This document shows, piece after piece, positions 26,216 through 34,742 of a stretch of 64,000 nucleotides of DNA. How positions within the stretch are numbered: position 1 is the stretch's first letter; each line of letters starts with the position of its first letter. The notes under the pieces are model-generated. The model ran no database searches, was not told the origin of the DNA, and saw nothing but the letters and a program-made list of their open reading frames with translations. Location: assembly GCF_009930815.1 (NCBI RefSeq), contig NZ_CP022222.1:4878501-4942500 (forward strand), given 5' to 3'. Both the position numbers and the translations under genes were made by a program. Source of the stretch: Bradyrhizobium sp. CCBAU 051011. GTDB lineage: Bacteria > Pseudomonadota > Alphaproteobacteria > Rhizobiales > Xanthobacteraceae.

Positions 26216-26899
26216 CTACGCCATTAACATGCGCGCGGCCGAGGCCATCGTCAGCAGGGCGCCGAAGGCGATGAAGATCTTTCCGATCAGCGAGGTCTTG
26301 TCCAGGGTGGAACTGTCGTTGGCAGCGGCCTGAGCGGAGCCATCCGACGCCGGTTTGGCCGAAGCCATCGCGACCGTCTGCGTGGAAGAGGTCTCGGCCG
26401 GGCCCACCTGCAGCGCGCGGTCGACGTCATTGAGCTGGTCGGAGGCAACCACGGCTGCTTCAGCCGGCGGCGCCTCGGCGTCTACAGGCTTTTCCGCCGC
26501 CGCCTGCAGGACCGTATTGGCCTTCTCGGACATGGCCGCCGACATCCCCTTGGCGCTATCGGCTGGCGCGTCGGCCGCGGTCATCTGGGCGTTGGCGTTG
26601 GCGAGCCATTCGGGAATCGCGGGCGGAGTGCCGCCACTGGCATCGGCGACCTGCTTTTCCTCAGGCTTCTTGGTCTCGTTGGTCTCGGTGGATTTCGCGG
26701 CCCCGCGCGTGGTTTTGCGATGGGCGTCGCGCTTCTTCAGGGATTGCTTGACGGACTTGGCGGGCGTCGCACTCTCCGATTTCGAGACAGCGGCGGCGTC
26801 ATCTGCACCCGCGGCCATCGCCGGTAACGGTACCGCGAAACCTACCAAGAACCCTGCCGTAATAATCAAGGCCGACCGCGCGCTGGCTTTGATTGTCAT
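26216..26899 (-). CDS. secreted/membrane-tethered Ala-Lys-rich hypothetical protein
   Basis: A 227-residue protein with a Sec signal peptide (ALIITAGFLVGFAVPLPAMA). A low-complexity middle follows (KSVKQSLKKRDAHRKTTRGA, charged), then an Ala-rich acidic part, and it ends with a hydrophobic segment (LIGKIFIAFGALLTMASAAR) that should hold it in the membrane. No folded family is seen. It lies divergently from the sigma factor gene; the 293-base spacer carries that gene's possible promoter. It may be an envelope protein affected by the adjacent sigma system, but no motif shows that. Confidence 0.6.
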   Translation of the reverse strand: MTIKASARSALIITAGFLVGFAVPLPAMAAGADDAAAVSKSESATPAKSVKQSLKKRDAHRKTTRGAAKSTETNETKKPEEKQVADASGGTPPAIPEWLANANAQMTAADAPADSAKGMSAAMSEKANTVLQAAAEKPVDAEAPPAEAAVVASDQLNDVDRALQVGPAETSSTQTVAMASAKPASDGSAQAAANDSSTLDKTSLIGKIFIAFGALLTMASAARMLMA

Positions 26900-27148
26900 T
26901 TATGGAATCTCCCCATTGGCCGCCGCCCAGCGGCGAAATGAGACCCTGCGGGTGTCCACAGCACGGCAGAAAAAGGGAATCTTCGGGCAACACCCGGCAA
27001 AAGCTGGGCAATCGTGTTGCTGCCGACCGGATGCGGGCTCGCGCAATCGATGTTATGAGCCTGCCATCGTGCGGGTGGCCGTTCCGATTCCCGGACAGGC
27101 CGCCGACCGGGACCTTTGATCACGACTCCGTGATCGGATTGTCCTGAC

Positions 27149-27173
27149 GTAACAAATTGAAAGATCGACCGAA
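27149..27173 (+). promoter_or_regulatory. candidate autoregulatory ECF sigma promoter
   Basis: GTAACA at 27149-27154 and CGAA at 27170-27173, separated by 15 bases. Caulobacter SigF promoters have GTAACC, about 16 bases, then CGAA. The sequence lies just upstream of the NrsF-linked sigma gene, in the right orientation, leaving a short untranslated leader. Similarity is partial, and I did not search for other copies. Confidence 0.35.
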
Positions 27174-27192
27174 TTGCAGGGTAGGAGCGCGC

Positions 27193-27735
27193 GTGCGCGA
27201 GCGGGATGACGAATGGACCGGCCTGATGCGGTCGGCCATCGCAGGCGACAGTGCGGCGTATCACCGCCTGCTCAAGGCCGTCACGCCGGTGCTCCGGGCC
27301 GCGGCGCGCCGTGGTCTGGCGCGGGCAGGGCAACCGGTCGATCAGTCCGAGGACATTGTGCAGGACATTTTGCTGGCGGTTCATCTGAAGCGGCACACCT
27401 GGGACGTCAGCGCCCCGTTTGCCCCATGGCTGTTTGCGATCGCCCGGAACAAGCTGATCGATGCACTGCGCCGCCGCGGCCGGCGCATTTTCGTCGATAT
27501 CGACGATTTCGCCGAGACGCTGCCGGGCGAAACGCCGGCCGAGACCGCGTCGCCAAGCGAGGTCGCGGCCCAACTTCAGACGCTGCCGGCGCGGCAGCGC
27601 GACGTGCTGCAGGCGATCGCGGTCGATGCCGCCTCGATCAAGGATACGGCGGCGAAATTTTCGATGAGCGAGGGCGCGGTGCGGGTGGCGCTGCATCGGG
27701 GGCTCGCCAGCCTGACGGCGAAGCTACGGGAATAG
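27193..27735 (+). CDS. ECF RNA polymerase sigma factor (NrsF-linked, SigF type)
   Basis: A 180-residue ECF sigma factor. Region 2 is visible as QSEDIVQDILLAVHLKRHTW followed by FAPWLFAIARNKLIDALRRR. Region 4 is LPARQRDVLQAIAVDAASIK and MSEGAVRVALHRGLASL. The GTG at 27193 is chosen because AGGAG lies five bases before it; a frame opening at 27157 has no such site. The anti-sigma gene follows directly. In Caulobacter a similar pair (SigF/NrsF) responds to chromate, cadmium and oxidants. It should recruit core polymerase in the cytoplasm when released. Confidence 0.9.
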   Translation: MRERDDEWTGLMRSAIAGDSAAYHRLLKAVTPVLRAAARRGLARAGQPVDQSEDIVQDILLAVHLKRHTWDVSAPFAPWLFAIARNKLIDALRRRGRRIFVDIDDFAETLPGETPAETASPSEVAAQLQTLPARQRDVLQAIAVDAASIKDTAAKFSMSEGAVRVALHRGLASLTAKLRE

Positions 27736-27740
27736 CGAGA

Positions 27741-28379
27741 ATGGATACCGATCAGCTCATTCGAACGTTGGCTGCCGACAATGCGCACCGGGCGCGCCCC
27801 GTTGGCTTCGCACTGATGCTGGCGCTATTGGCCGCTGCACCGGTCTCGCTATTGATGTTCTTCACGGAACTCGGCGTCAGGCCCGACGTGATGGTTGCGA
27901 TGCGCAATCCGTTCTTCGACCTCAAATTCGCAGTGACGCTGGCGCTGGCGATCGCGGCGATTGCCGTCAGCCTGCACCTGTCGCGGCCCGAGGCCTCGCT
28001 GCGGGGATTTGGCTGGCTGCTGCTGGCGCCGGTCGGGATCCTGGCCGCGGCGATCGGCGGCGAGATGATGATGCCGCAGCGATTGCCGATGATGACGCGG
28101 CTGGTCGGCAAGAATTCATCGACCTGCATGGTGGCGATCCCGCTGATGTCGCTGCCGCTCCTTGCCGGTGCGCTGCTCGGATTGCGTCACGGAGCGCCGT
28201 CGCGGCCAGCGGTTGCCGGCGCTATCGCCGGACTGTTGTCGGCGGGATTGGCCGCAACGCTCTACGCATCACACTGCACGGATGACTCCCCGCTGTTCGT
28301 GGCGGCCTGGTACACGATCGCGACCGCGCTGGTGACGGCGATCGGCGCGCTCGCCGGGGCGAAGCTGCTGAAATATTGA
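27741..28379 (+). CDS. NrsF-type anti-sigma factor (DUF1109)
   Basis: A 212-residue integral membrane protein with about six helices, matching the NrsF/DUF1109 type: MDTDQLIRTLAADNAHRARP, a cytoplasmic N-terminal tail, then GFALMLALLAAAPVSLLMFF. Two periplasm-facing cysteines (SSTCMVAI and SHCTDDS) match the conserved Cys pair used in this family to sense oxidants or metals. It should hold the sigma factor encoded 5 bases upstream. The genes are almost overlapping, in one operon. Confidence 0.88.
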   Translation: MDTDQLIRTLAADNAHRARPVGFALMLALLAAAPVSLLMFFTELGVRPDVMVAMRNPFFDLKFAVTLALAIAAIAVSLHLSRPEASLRGFGWLLLAPVGILAAAIGGEMMMPQRLPMMTRLVGKNSSTCMVAIPLMSLPLLAGALLGLRHGAPSRPAVAGAIAGLLSAGLAATLYASHCTDDSPLFVAAWYTIATALVTAIGALAGAKLLKY

Positions 28380-28389
28380 AACTGCGAGC

Positions 28390-29499
28390 CTACGCCGGCA
28401 CGTTCTGCTGCATGCGGTGGAAGCGCAGCACCTGCTGCGCCGTCGAAGGCCGCAACCGCTCATAGGTGTCCTGGCTGGCGACAAGATCGGTCGGCTCCGC
28501 GCCGGACAGTTCGTCGCGCATCCTGATGATGGTCCTGACTGTCGACCATGACAGCCCGGCGACCTTCGCCAGGATCATCACGCCTTCGGCCCGGCTTTCG
28601 ATCATCATGTTCTCGGCGATCGCAACCGATACGTTGGCGAGCGCCGCGATCGAGGCGTTGGCTTCGTCGAATTTCCCGGCCTTGGCAAACGATGCCACCT
28701 CCGATTCGTCGAGCCGACCGTCCTCGTACAGCGACTTGACCAGCGCGTGCGCAATCGCAGTGTCCCTGGTGATCGTTGAGGTCGCCGAGCGCGCGCGCCG
28801 CGTCGCCTCCTTGACCACGGTCGGCACCTCGGCCGCCTGCTGGGGATTGGCGGCCTCCAGCCGCTGCCGCACCGTGTCGGAGGCCTTGGCGAGCAGTTTC
28901 AGATAGACATGCCGCGGTACCGACGGACGCAAGCCGATGCAGGCCGTGAGATCGTCGTCGCCTTCGGCGCGGTTGACGAGGCGAGTAAAACCGCGCTCGG
29001 TGAATTCCGCGCCGGGGTTGTTCACGGTCGACGCGACCACTTCGTCATTGCCGCGCTGGACCAGCACGTCGGTGACCGCGCCACTCAGGGTCTTGCGGGT
29101 CGAGATCGCCATCAAATGCGCCTGGCTCTTGCTGCGCGCGTTCTCGATCAGGGTCTTGTCGTCGAGGCGCGCCGATTGCGACAGCACCGGACCCGCCACT
29201 TCGATGACGTCATCGAATGCGAGTGCGCGGATGGTGAGCGGTGGCGCAGTGTCGATCGGAGCCAGGCGGTTGGCCAACAGCATCTTGGCCGAGGTTTCGA
29301 TGTGATCGATCAGGCACTGGAAGACGTCGTCGAACAGCCCGATCTGCTCGTCCGAATAATCCACCGCGCCGTTGATGAAGAGGTCGGTCACCCGGCGCAG
29401 GGTTTCCACCCGGCGAGCGACGGTTCCGTGCGCGAGCGTGGACTGCAACTCGTCGAGCAGACTTCCGGGCGAGGGAGAAATGGCGGTCTTCGAAATCAT
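28390..29499 (-). CDS. DUF2336 domain protein
   Basis: A 369-residue soluble, helix-rich protein. It starts MISKTAISPSPGSLLDELQS and has long repeated-helix stretches (VETLRRVTDLFINGAVDYSD, LANRLAPIDTAPPLTIRALA, ...RSKSQAHLMAISTRKTLSGA) of the DUF2336 type found in rhizobia. The function of this domain is not established. ATG at 29499; it stands tail-to-tail with nrsF and 62 bases downstream of the GGDEF gene, so it may be co-transcribed with that gene. Confidence 0.82.
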   Translation of the reverse strand: MISKTAISPSPGSLLDELQSTLAHGTVARRVETLRRVTDLFINGAVDYSDEQIGLFDDVFQCLIDHIETSAKMLLANRLAPIDTAPPLTIRALAFDDVIEVAGPVLSQSARLDDKTLIENARSKSQAHLMAISTRKTLSGAVTDVLVQRGNDEVVASTVNNPGAEFTERGFTRLVNRAEGDDDLTACIGLRPSVPRHVYLKLLAKASDTVRQRLEAANPQQAAEVPTVVKEATRRARSATSTITRDTAIAHALVKSLYEDGRLDESEVASFAKAGKFDEANASIAALANVSVAIAENMMIESRAEGVMILAKVAGLSWSTVRTIIRMRDELSGAEPTDLVASQDTYERLRPSTAQQVLRFHRMQQNVPA

Positions 29500-29561
29500 G
29501 ACTCTATCCTGGAGCAAAAGCCGGCAGCGGATTCTTCGCTGTCGGAGCTGAAAATGTTGGA

Positions 29562-30710
29562 TCAGGCGCTGGTAATACGGTTGCGTCCCTGCGCCTTGGC
29601 TGCATAAAGCGCGCTGTCGGCGCGCGCGAGTAATGTGTCTGAAGTTTCGTTCGGATTCAGCATTGCAACGCCTGCCGACATCGTCACCTTCATGCCCGGC
29701 GAGAATGCGCTCCAATCGAGCTCGGCGATAATAACCCGCAGGCGGTCGAGCGCCCGCATGGCCTGGCCGGTGTCCATGCCGGGCAGCACCAGCAAAAATT
29801 CCTCGCCGCCATATCGGCCGAACCGGTCGACGCTGCGGATGTTGGCGAACGTGGTGATCGAGAATGTCCGCAGCACCTCGTCGCCCGTCGGATGGCCGTA
29901 GGCGTCGTTGATGCGTTTGAACCAGTCGAGGTCGATCAGCGCGATGGAGCAGGGCGATCCGCCGCGGGCTGCGCGATCAATCTCCTCCTCCAGCATCCGC
30001 ATGATGCTGCGGCGGTTGGACGACCCGGTCAGCTCGTCGAGCTCCGCAAGCTCCTCGATCCGCTTGTACGCCGCCTTCAGTTCGAAGCTCCGGTCATAAA
30101 GCATCTTGCGCATGGTAGAGCCATACAGTCCCACGAAGGCGCATTGCCCGATCGTGAAGACAAAGGAAAGCATGGCCGCGACGCGTTCGATCTGGGTGGT
30201 GATCGGCAGGCCGATCGGGGTGTTGGCAAAGAGGAAGATCGGCGCCAGGCCGATCATGGTCAGCGTCCAGGTGATGATTGCCTGCCGGGACGTCATTCGC
30301 AGCGCGCCGAACCCGAAGATCAGGAATACGACGCTCAGGAAGGCAAATCCGATTTCGGGCGCCGCCAGCAGAAAGCCGAGCTGGAGCGCGACGTGGCCGG
30401 CGACCTGGAAGATCGTGAGATAGTGGTCCTCGAACCGGTCGTTGAAGTGAGCTTCCGACAACACGACGAAGATCGAGACCAATCCGATACTGGAAAGGAA
30501 ATAGGCCGACGGGATGATGATCGGGACGGTGCCGGCGTAGCAGTAGACCAGCAGAACCGAGGTGATGAGCGAATAGCTGACGCCCTGGACTGCGAGCATG
30601 TGGCGGCGCTGGCCGACCCGGCGCTTCAATACTTCCGACGGCAGGCGGACCGGGCATGCGGTCGCACCGTGGGAGGCTTGCCCCTGAAGCAATGAAGCCG
30701 CGCTGCTCAT
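29562..30710 (-). CDS. diguanylate cyclase (GGDEF), membrane-bound
   Basis: A 382-residue protein with about six membrane helices in the first ~200 residues, then a coiled linker (YKRIEELAELDELTGSSNRR) and a GGDEF domain with an intact active site, YGGEEFLLVLPG. An RSVD (R-x-x-D) inhibitory I-site lies five residues before GGEEF, so c-di-GMP feedback inhibition is expected. It makes c-di-GMP from two GTP at the inner membrane. The sensor part has no recognised ligand domain. ATG at 30710; same strand as the DUF2336 gene. Confidence 0.92.
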   Translation of the reverse strand: MSSAASLLQGQASHGATACPVRLPSEVLKRRVGQRRHMLAVQGVSYSLITSVLLVYCYAGTVPIIIPSAYFLSSIGLVSIFVVLSEAHFNDRFEDHYLTIFQVAGHVALQLGFLLAAPEIGFAFLSVVFLIFGFGALRMTSRQAIITWTLTMIGLAPIFLFANTPIGLPITTQIERVAAMLSFVFTIGQCAFVGLYGSTMRKMLYDRSFELKAAYKRIEELAELDELTGSSNRRSIMRMLEEEIDRAARGGSPCSIALIDLDWFKRINDAYGHPTGDEVLRTFSITTFANIRSVDRFGRYGGEEFLLVLPGMDTGQAMRALDRLRVIIAELDWSAFSPGMKVTMSAGVAMLNPNETSDTLLARADSALYAAKAQGRNRITSA

Positions 30711-30853
30711 GTCCCGTCGCTGTTGGTGTATGCCCGACGAAACTTTAGGGAATAAAGCCTTTAGGTTTGGTATCTTTTGAGGTCGAATCGGGTCCGTTAA
30801 AACCCTGCCATTGCACTGTTTTCGCAATAGAATCTGCCGAATTCCGATAGTAT

Positions 30854-30878
30854 GGAACCGGACATTGCGGAAACCCGT
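30854..30878 (+). promoter_or_regulatory. GGAAC-N17-CGT ECF/EcfG-like promoter motif
   Basis: GGAAC at 30854-30858 and CGT at 30876-30878 with a 17-base gap, the general-stress (EcfG) consensus being GGAAC-N16/17-CGTT. It is the only such pair I saw in the 418-base space between the GGDEF gene and the second ECF sigma gene, and it points to the latter, though 250 bases upstream. The remainder of this gap is AT-richer than coding DNA with no gene. Confidence 0.35.
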
Positions 30879-31128
30879 GACCGTCGCACAGAGGCTGTCC
30901 TGCTGGCGAAGCCTTGATAATGTCGGGTGGCACGTCTTTAGGAAAGTGTTTCCGTATTATGGTACCAATAATGGGGCTCAGCTCGTTTCCGCCGGGAAAA
31001 TGGCCGGACCATGTCCGTCTGTGGGGTAGGTCACACATGCAATTCCGGCATTGCCGTAATGTGAAGAATCTCACTCTTCCCATCGAACCGCCGGCCACTC
31101 CCGTCCGACCAACTTTGCGAGACGGCCA

Positions 31129-31698
31129 TTGAGCGCGACACAGGCGGCTTCAGATGAAGTTCTGATCGCTCGGATCGCTCAAGGCGACCGGCTCGCCATG
31201 CAGGTGCTTTACGGAAGGCACCATGTCAGGGTGTTCCGTTTCGGGCTTCGGCTCGTAAGGGACGAACAGATTGCGGAAGACCTCATCAGCGAGGTTTTTC
31301 TCGATGTGTGGCGTCAGGCTGGCAAGTTCGAAGGCCGATCCGCCGTTACCACCTGGCTCCTGGCGATTACGCGGTTCAAGGCACTTTCGGCACTTCGGCG
31401 CCGCAAGGACGTTGGACTGGACGACGAAACCGCGAACGCGATCGAGGACACGTCCGACGATCCGGAAGTGGTGGTGCAGAAGAAGGATACGGGTGAAGCG
31501 TTGCGCAAGTGCCTGACGGCCCTTTCGCCAGAGCATCGGGAGATCGTCGATCTCGTCTACTACCACGAGAAGTCCGTGGAAGAGGTGGCCGAAATCGTCG
31601 GTATTCCGGAGAACACCGTCAAGACGCGCCTGTTTTATGCGCGCAAGAAATTGGCCGAGTTGCTCAAGGCAGCAGGCATAGAGCGAGGTTGGCCATGA
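31129..31698 (+). CDS. ECF RNA polymerase sigma factor
   Basis: A 189-residue ECF sigma factor. Region 2 runs from MQVLYGRHHVRVFRFGLRLV to IAEDLISEVFLDVWRQ with TWLLAITRFKALSALRRR. Region 4 is LSPEHREIVDLVYYHEKSVE followed by EVAEIVGIPENTVKTRLFYA. It starts at a TTG (31129) with GAGACGG upstream; no better start exists. The stop TGA overlaps the ATG of the anti-sigma gene, so the two are translated together. It should direct polymerase to envelope- or stress-related promoters. Confidence 0.92.
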   Translation: MSATQAASDEVLIARIAQGDRLAMQVLYGRHHVRVFRFGLRLVRDEQIAEDLISEVFLDVWRQAGKFEGRSAVTTWLLAITRFKALSALRRRKDVGLDDETANAIEDTSDDPEVVVQKKDTGEALRKCLTALSPEHREIVDLVYYHEKSVEEVAEIVGIPENTVKTRLFYARKKLAELLKAAGIERGWP

Positions 31699-32411
31699 TG
31701 GCAGCGAGCAAAAGAATGCTGGATCACGAGCCCAGCGAAGTCGAGACGCTGTTGCCCTTCCACGCGGCCGGCACCCTGAACGCGCACGATGCGCGCCGCG
31801 TCGAGGAAGCGCTCGCCAGCGATCCCGAACTGGCCCGGCAATACGCCGTCATCCGCGAGGAATACGCCGAGACGATCAGCCTCAACGAGAGCCTGGGTGC
31901 GCCGTCAGCGCGCGCCATGCAAAAGCTGTTCGCGGCGATCGACGCGGAGCCGGCGCGCGAGCCGGCTCGTTCGGTCAGCCTGTCGGCCCGGGTATCGGAA
32001 TTTTTCGCACGACTGTCGCCCCGCACGCTGGCCTGGTCGGCGAGCCTCGGCGCCGTATTGCTACTGTTGCAGGCCGGCGTCATCGGCGCGGTGCTGATGA
32101 AGAATCAGACCGCTTCGTTCCAGACCGCGTCGCTGAGCGTGAACGAGCGGTCGTCTTCGGCGCCCATCACCCGCGATCTCGGCGTTGCGGCGACGCCGCC
32201 GCGCGCGCTGGTGCGGTTTGCGCCGGAAGCCCGTATCGCCGACATCACCGCTTTGCTCGACAATTACCAGGCCTCGATTGTCGACGGCGCCAAGGGCGGC
32301 ATGTTCCGCGTACAGTTCGGCAACAAGACGATGAGCAAGGACGAGGCCGCAAGCCTGTTGAGCAGGCTCCAGCGCGAGAAGATCGTCAGCCTGGCGGTCG
32401 CAACGCCGTAG
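31695..32411 (+). CDS. anti-sigma factor, zinc-less, with periplasmic propeptide-like domain
   Basis: A 238-residue membrane protein. The N-terminal cytoplasmic region (HEPSEVETLLPFHAAGTLNA, then HDARRVEEALASDPELARQY) follows the anti-sigma domain pattern but lacks the zinc-binding Cys pair. One membrane helix lies at residues ~112-135. The periplasmic end (residues ~168-238: PPRALVRFAPEARIADITAL, IVDGAKGGMFRVQF) looks like the beta-alpha-beta fold of peptidase propeptides (I9-like). It overlaps the sigma gene by ATGA and precedes a subtilase by 34 bases. The propeptide-like call is by eye, without an alignment. Confidence 0.78.
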   Translation: MMAASKRMLDHEPSEVETLLPFHAAGTLNAHDARRVEEALASDPELARQYAVIREEYAETISLNESLGAPSARAMQKLFAAIDAEPAREPARSVSLSARVSEFFARLSPRTLAWSASLGAVLLLLQAGVIGAVLMKNQTASFQTASLSVNERSSSAPITRDLGVAATPPRALVRFAPEARIADITALLDNYQASIVDGAKGGMFRVQFGNKTMSKDEAASLLSRLQREKIVSLAVATP

Positions 32412-32445
32412 AGTCTCCGACGCGCCCCGGGAAAGCCGAGGTCCC

Positions 32446-34191
32446 ATGGTTCACGATGGCCCGAATTGGCTGATGAAGGCGCGCCGCGCGGCATTGATTT
32501 TGCCGGCGGCGCTTTTGCCTTTGATCACGGCTGCAGCTTCGCCAGTTCATGCGCAAAGCATCATGCGCACGCCCAACCTCAATGTCGGGGCGCGGACACC
32601 CACCATCAATCCGACGATAACGCCGCGCATCAACCCCACCATCGCTGCGCGCCCGACCATCGCTGCCCGCCCGAGCGTCGATACCGCCGCGCGGACGCTG
32701 CCGTCCCGTATTGGCACCATGAGTTCGACCCTGCGTGTCCGTCCGGGCGCCGGCGTGCGGTCGACGCTGCCTTATGCGCGGTTTTCGCCCAACCTCTATC
32801 CGGCTTGCCAGTATGCAATGCGCGGTCCCGACGGCGAGTGCTTCGATCGTCCGGTTATGTCGGCCGGCGGCGGCAACGGCGCTTCGGCCAAGAAGGGCAA
32901 GGGCGGATCGGGCAACAACAATGCTCAGGCGGCGGTCAATCTGCGCGCGGTCAAGAACGAGCTCGTCGCCGAAATCGATGGCGCGTTATCCAACGCAGAC
33001 GCCGACGAACTGGCGCGGCGTCACGGCCTGGAGCGCATCGCGTCGCAGAACTTCCCGCTGCTCGGCGGCACCATCGGCCTGTTCCGCATCGTCGATAACC
33101 GCCCGGTGGACACCGTGCGCCGCGAACTCGCAGCCGACGGCAGCGTGCGTTCGGTGCAGCTCAATTTCCGCTACTTCCTGCAGGATCAGAAGAAGGCTTC
33201 GACCGAAGGCGACGCCGCGCAATACGCCGTTGCCCAGCTTCGGCTGCCGCAGGCGCACAAGTTTGTCCGCGGCATGAACGTCACCATCGCGGTGATCGAT
33301 TCAGGCGTCGACGCCAGGCATCCTGAACTCGCCAATTCGGTCGCCGACAGTTTTGACGCACTCGGCAGCAAGGAGGGCCCGCACACTCACGGCACCGGCA
33401 TTGCCGGCGCGATCGTCGCGCATGCCAGGCTGATGGGGAGCGCACCGGAAGCGAGGTTGATTGCGATCCGCGCATTCGGCGCGGGATCGAAGGGCGCGGA
33501 GAGCACGTCCTATGTGATCCTCCGGGGACTGAACTATGCGGCCGAGCACGGCGCGCAGATCATCAACATGAGCTTTGCCGGCCCAAAGGATCCACTGATC
33601 GAGCGCGGCATCGCGGCGACGGCGGCCCGCGGCATCCTGATGGTCGCCGCGGCCGGCAATGCCGGTGCGAAATCGCCGCCGCTCTATCCGGCGGCCAATC
33701 CCAACGTCATCGCGGTGAGCGGCACCGACGCGCAGGAAAAACTGTTTGCGGCGTCGAACCGCGGCAACCACATCGCAGTTGCCGCGCCTGGCGCGGATAT
33801 CTTCCTGCCGGCGCCCGATGACAAATATCAGATCACGTCGGGCACCTCGTTCTCCGCGGCCTATATCAGCGGCGTTGCGGCGCTGATCATGGAGCGCAAC
33901 CCGGCACTGAAGCCTGGCGATGTTCGCGCGATTCTGACGAGCACCGCTCGCGATCTCGGCATCCCCGGTCGCGACGATCAGTTCGGGGCCGGCGAAGCCG
34001 ACGCCCTTGCCGCGGTTACCGCCGCAGCCGCCGCGCCGGCGGTTCCACTTGCCTCGGCCTCGGGCAAGCCAACGGGAGAAAAGGCGCCAGCGCTCGACCC
34101 GTCCGCCGATAACGCTTCCGTGAGCCGGGCGCTGAATGACTCCCCGCCGTCGATGGCATCGGAAAAATCGGCCGCAAACGGCGCGAAATGA
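32446..34191 (+). CDS. S8 family serine peptidase (subtilase), exported
   Basis: A 581-residue exported protease. A signal-like hydrophobic start (AALILPAALLPLITAAASPV) is followed by a Pro/Thr/Asn/Arg-rich stretch with NPTI-like repeats (residues ~45-80) and a Gly/Lys/Asn-rich linker (~140-165). A propeptide-like region comes next (~170-245). The catalytic triad is Asp in TIAVIDSGVDARHPE (~285), His in HTHGTGIAGAI (~314) and Ser in ITSGTSFSAAYISG (~468); the oxyanion Asn is in AAAGNAGA. Start ATG 32446 has GAGGTCCC. It is the third gene of the sigma/anti-sigma operon. It may cut, or be blocked by, the anti-sigma factor. Confidence 0.93.
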   Translation: MVHDGPNWLMKARRAALILPAALLPLITAAASPVHAQSIMRTPNLNVGARTPTINPTITPRINPTIAARPTIAARPSVDTAARTLPSRIGTMSSTLRVRPGAGVRSTLPYARFSPNLYPACQYAMRGPDGECFDRPVMSAGGGNGASAKKGKGGSGNNNAQAAVNLRAVKNELVAEIDGALSNADADELARRHGLERIASQNFPLLGGTIGLFRIVDNRPVDTVRRELAADGSVRSVQLNFRYFLQDQKKASTEGDAAQYAVAQLRLPQAHKFVRGMNVTIAVIDSGVDARHPELANSVADSFDALGSKEGPHTHGTGIAGAIVAHARLMGSAPEARLIAIRAFGAGSKGAESTSYVILRGLNYAAEHGAQIINMSFAGPKDPLIERGIAATAARGILMVAAAGNAGAKSPPLYPAANPNVIAVSGTDAQEKLFAASNRGNHIAVAAPGADIFLPAPDDKYQITSGTSFSAAYISGVAALIMERNPALKPGDVRAILTSTARDLGIPGRDDQFGAGEADALAAVTAAAAAPAVPLASASGKPTGEKAPALDPSADNASVSRALNDSPPSMASEKSAANGAK

Positions 34192-34366
34192 GCCCGCTAC
34201 ACGGTGATTTTCGGCAATCGCCTCCTGAAGAGAACGTTAAAAAAATCATCCGTCGTTTTGAACGTCTGGCGAGGGTGTTGCGACCAACTGATGTGGGAGC
34301 GGTAATCCCTCCCCAATGGCTATATTCGGCGCGAGCGCCCATCCACCCCAAGCGCCCATATGGCTT
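34192..34366 (+). other. intergenic region with possible small RNA
   Basis: No gene is found. It has a 9-base direct repeat AGCGCCCAT (34334-34342 and 34351-34359) and CCCTCCCC near 34307, a possible anti-Shine-Dalgarno motif as used by some small RNAs. It ends in the terminator at 34367-34400. It may only be the 3' untranslated end of the subtilase mRNA; a promoter is not clear. The DNA from 34401 to 34742 shows no gene either, only a TTTTCCACAG one base off a DnaA box near 34660. Confidence 0.3.
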
Positions 34367-34400
34367 GACCCGTCCGGTTGTCCCCCCGGACGGGTCTTTC
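34367..34400 (+). terminator. rho-independent terminator
   Basis: GACCCGTCCGG (34367-34377) and CCGGACGGGTC (34386-34396) form an 11-bp stem with an 8-base loop, followed by TTTC ATTTTC. It likely ends the subtilase operon, or a small RNA upstream of it. Confidence 0.75.
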
Positions 34401-34742
34401 ATTTTCAGCACAAGTTTTCGAAGAAGTTGCGTCGCATGCGCCGCCGCGCCTGCTTGCCCGGGGTACAAGTTTCTCGTTTGTCGGCGCGATGTGCAATTTT
34501 CCCGTGCGTCTTCTCACGCGCAATTACCGGCGTGCGCTTCGCAACGCGTCCATGCTGCTGTGCGGCTTGACGGTGGATTGAGGTGACGACTCCGTACTTG
34601 TGCGGGTTTCTTTGCTTGCTGGTGCAATCCGTAGCTGCACGTACTGGACAACCAAAAAGTTTTCCACAGAATATCCCTGTCATCTCCAAACTGATTCGTC
34701 TCTGGTTGCGTCTGCGTCGGTCTCTCTCTTACGGGCTGATTT

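Noticed and set aside
34660..34672. DnaA-box-like TTTTCCACAG
   Set aside because: Single copy with one mismatch, no cluster of boxes and no replication gene nearby; not called as an origin.
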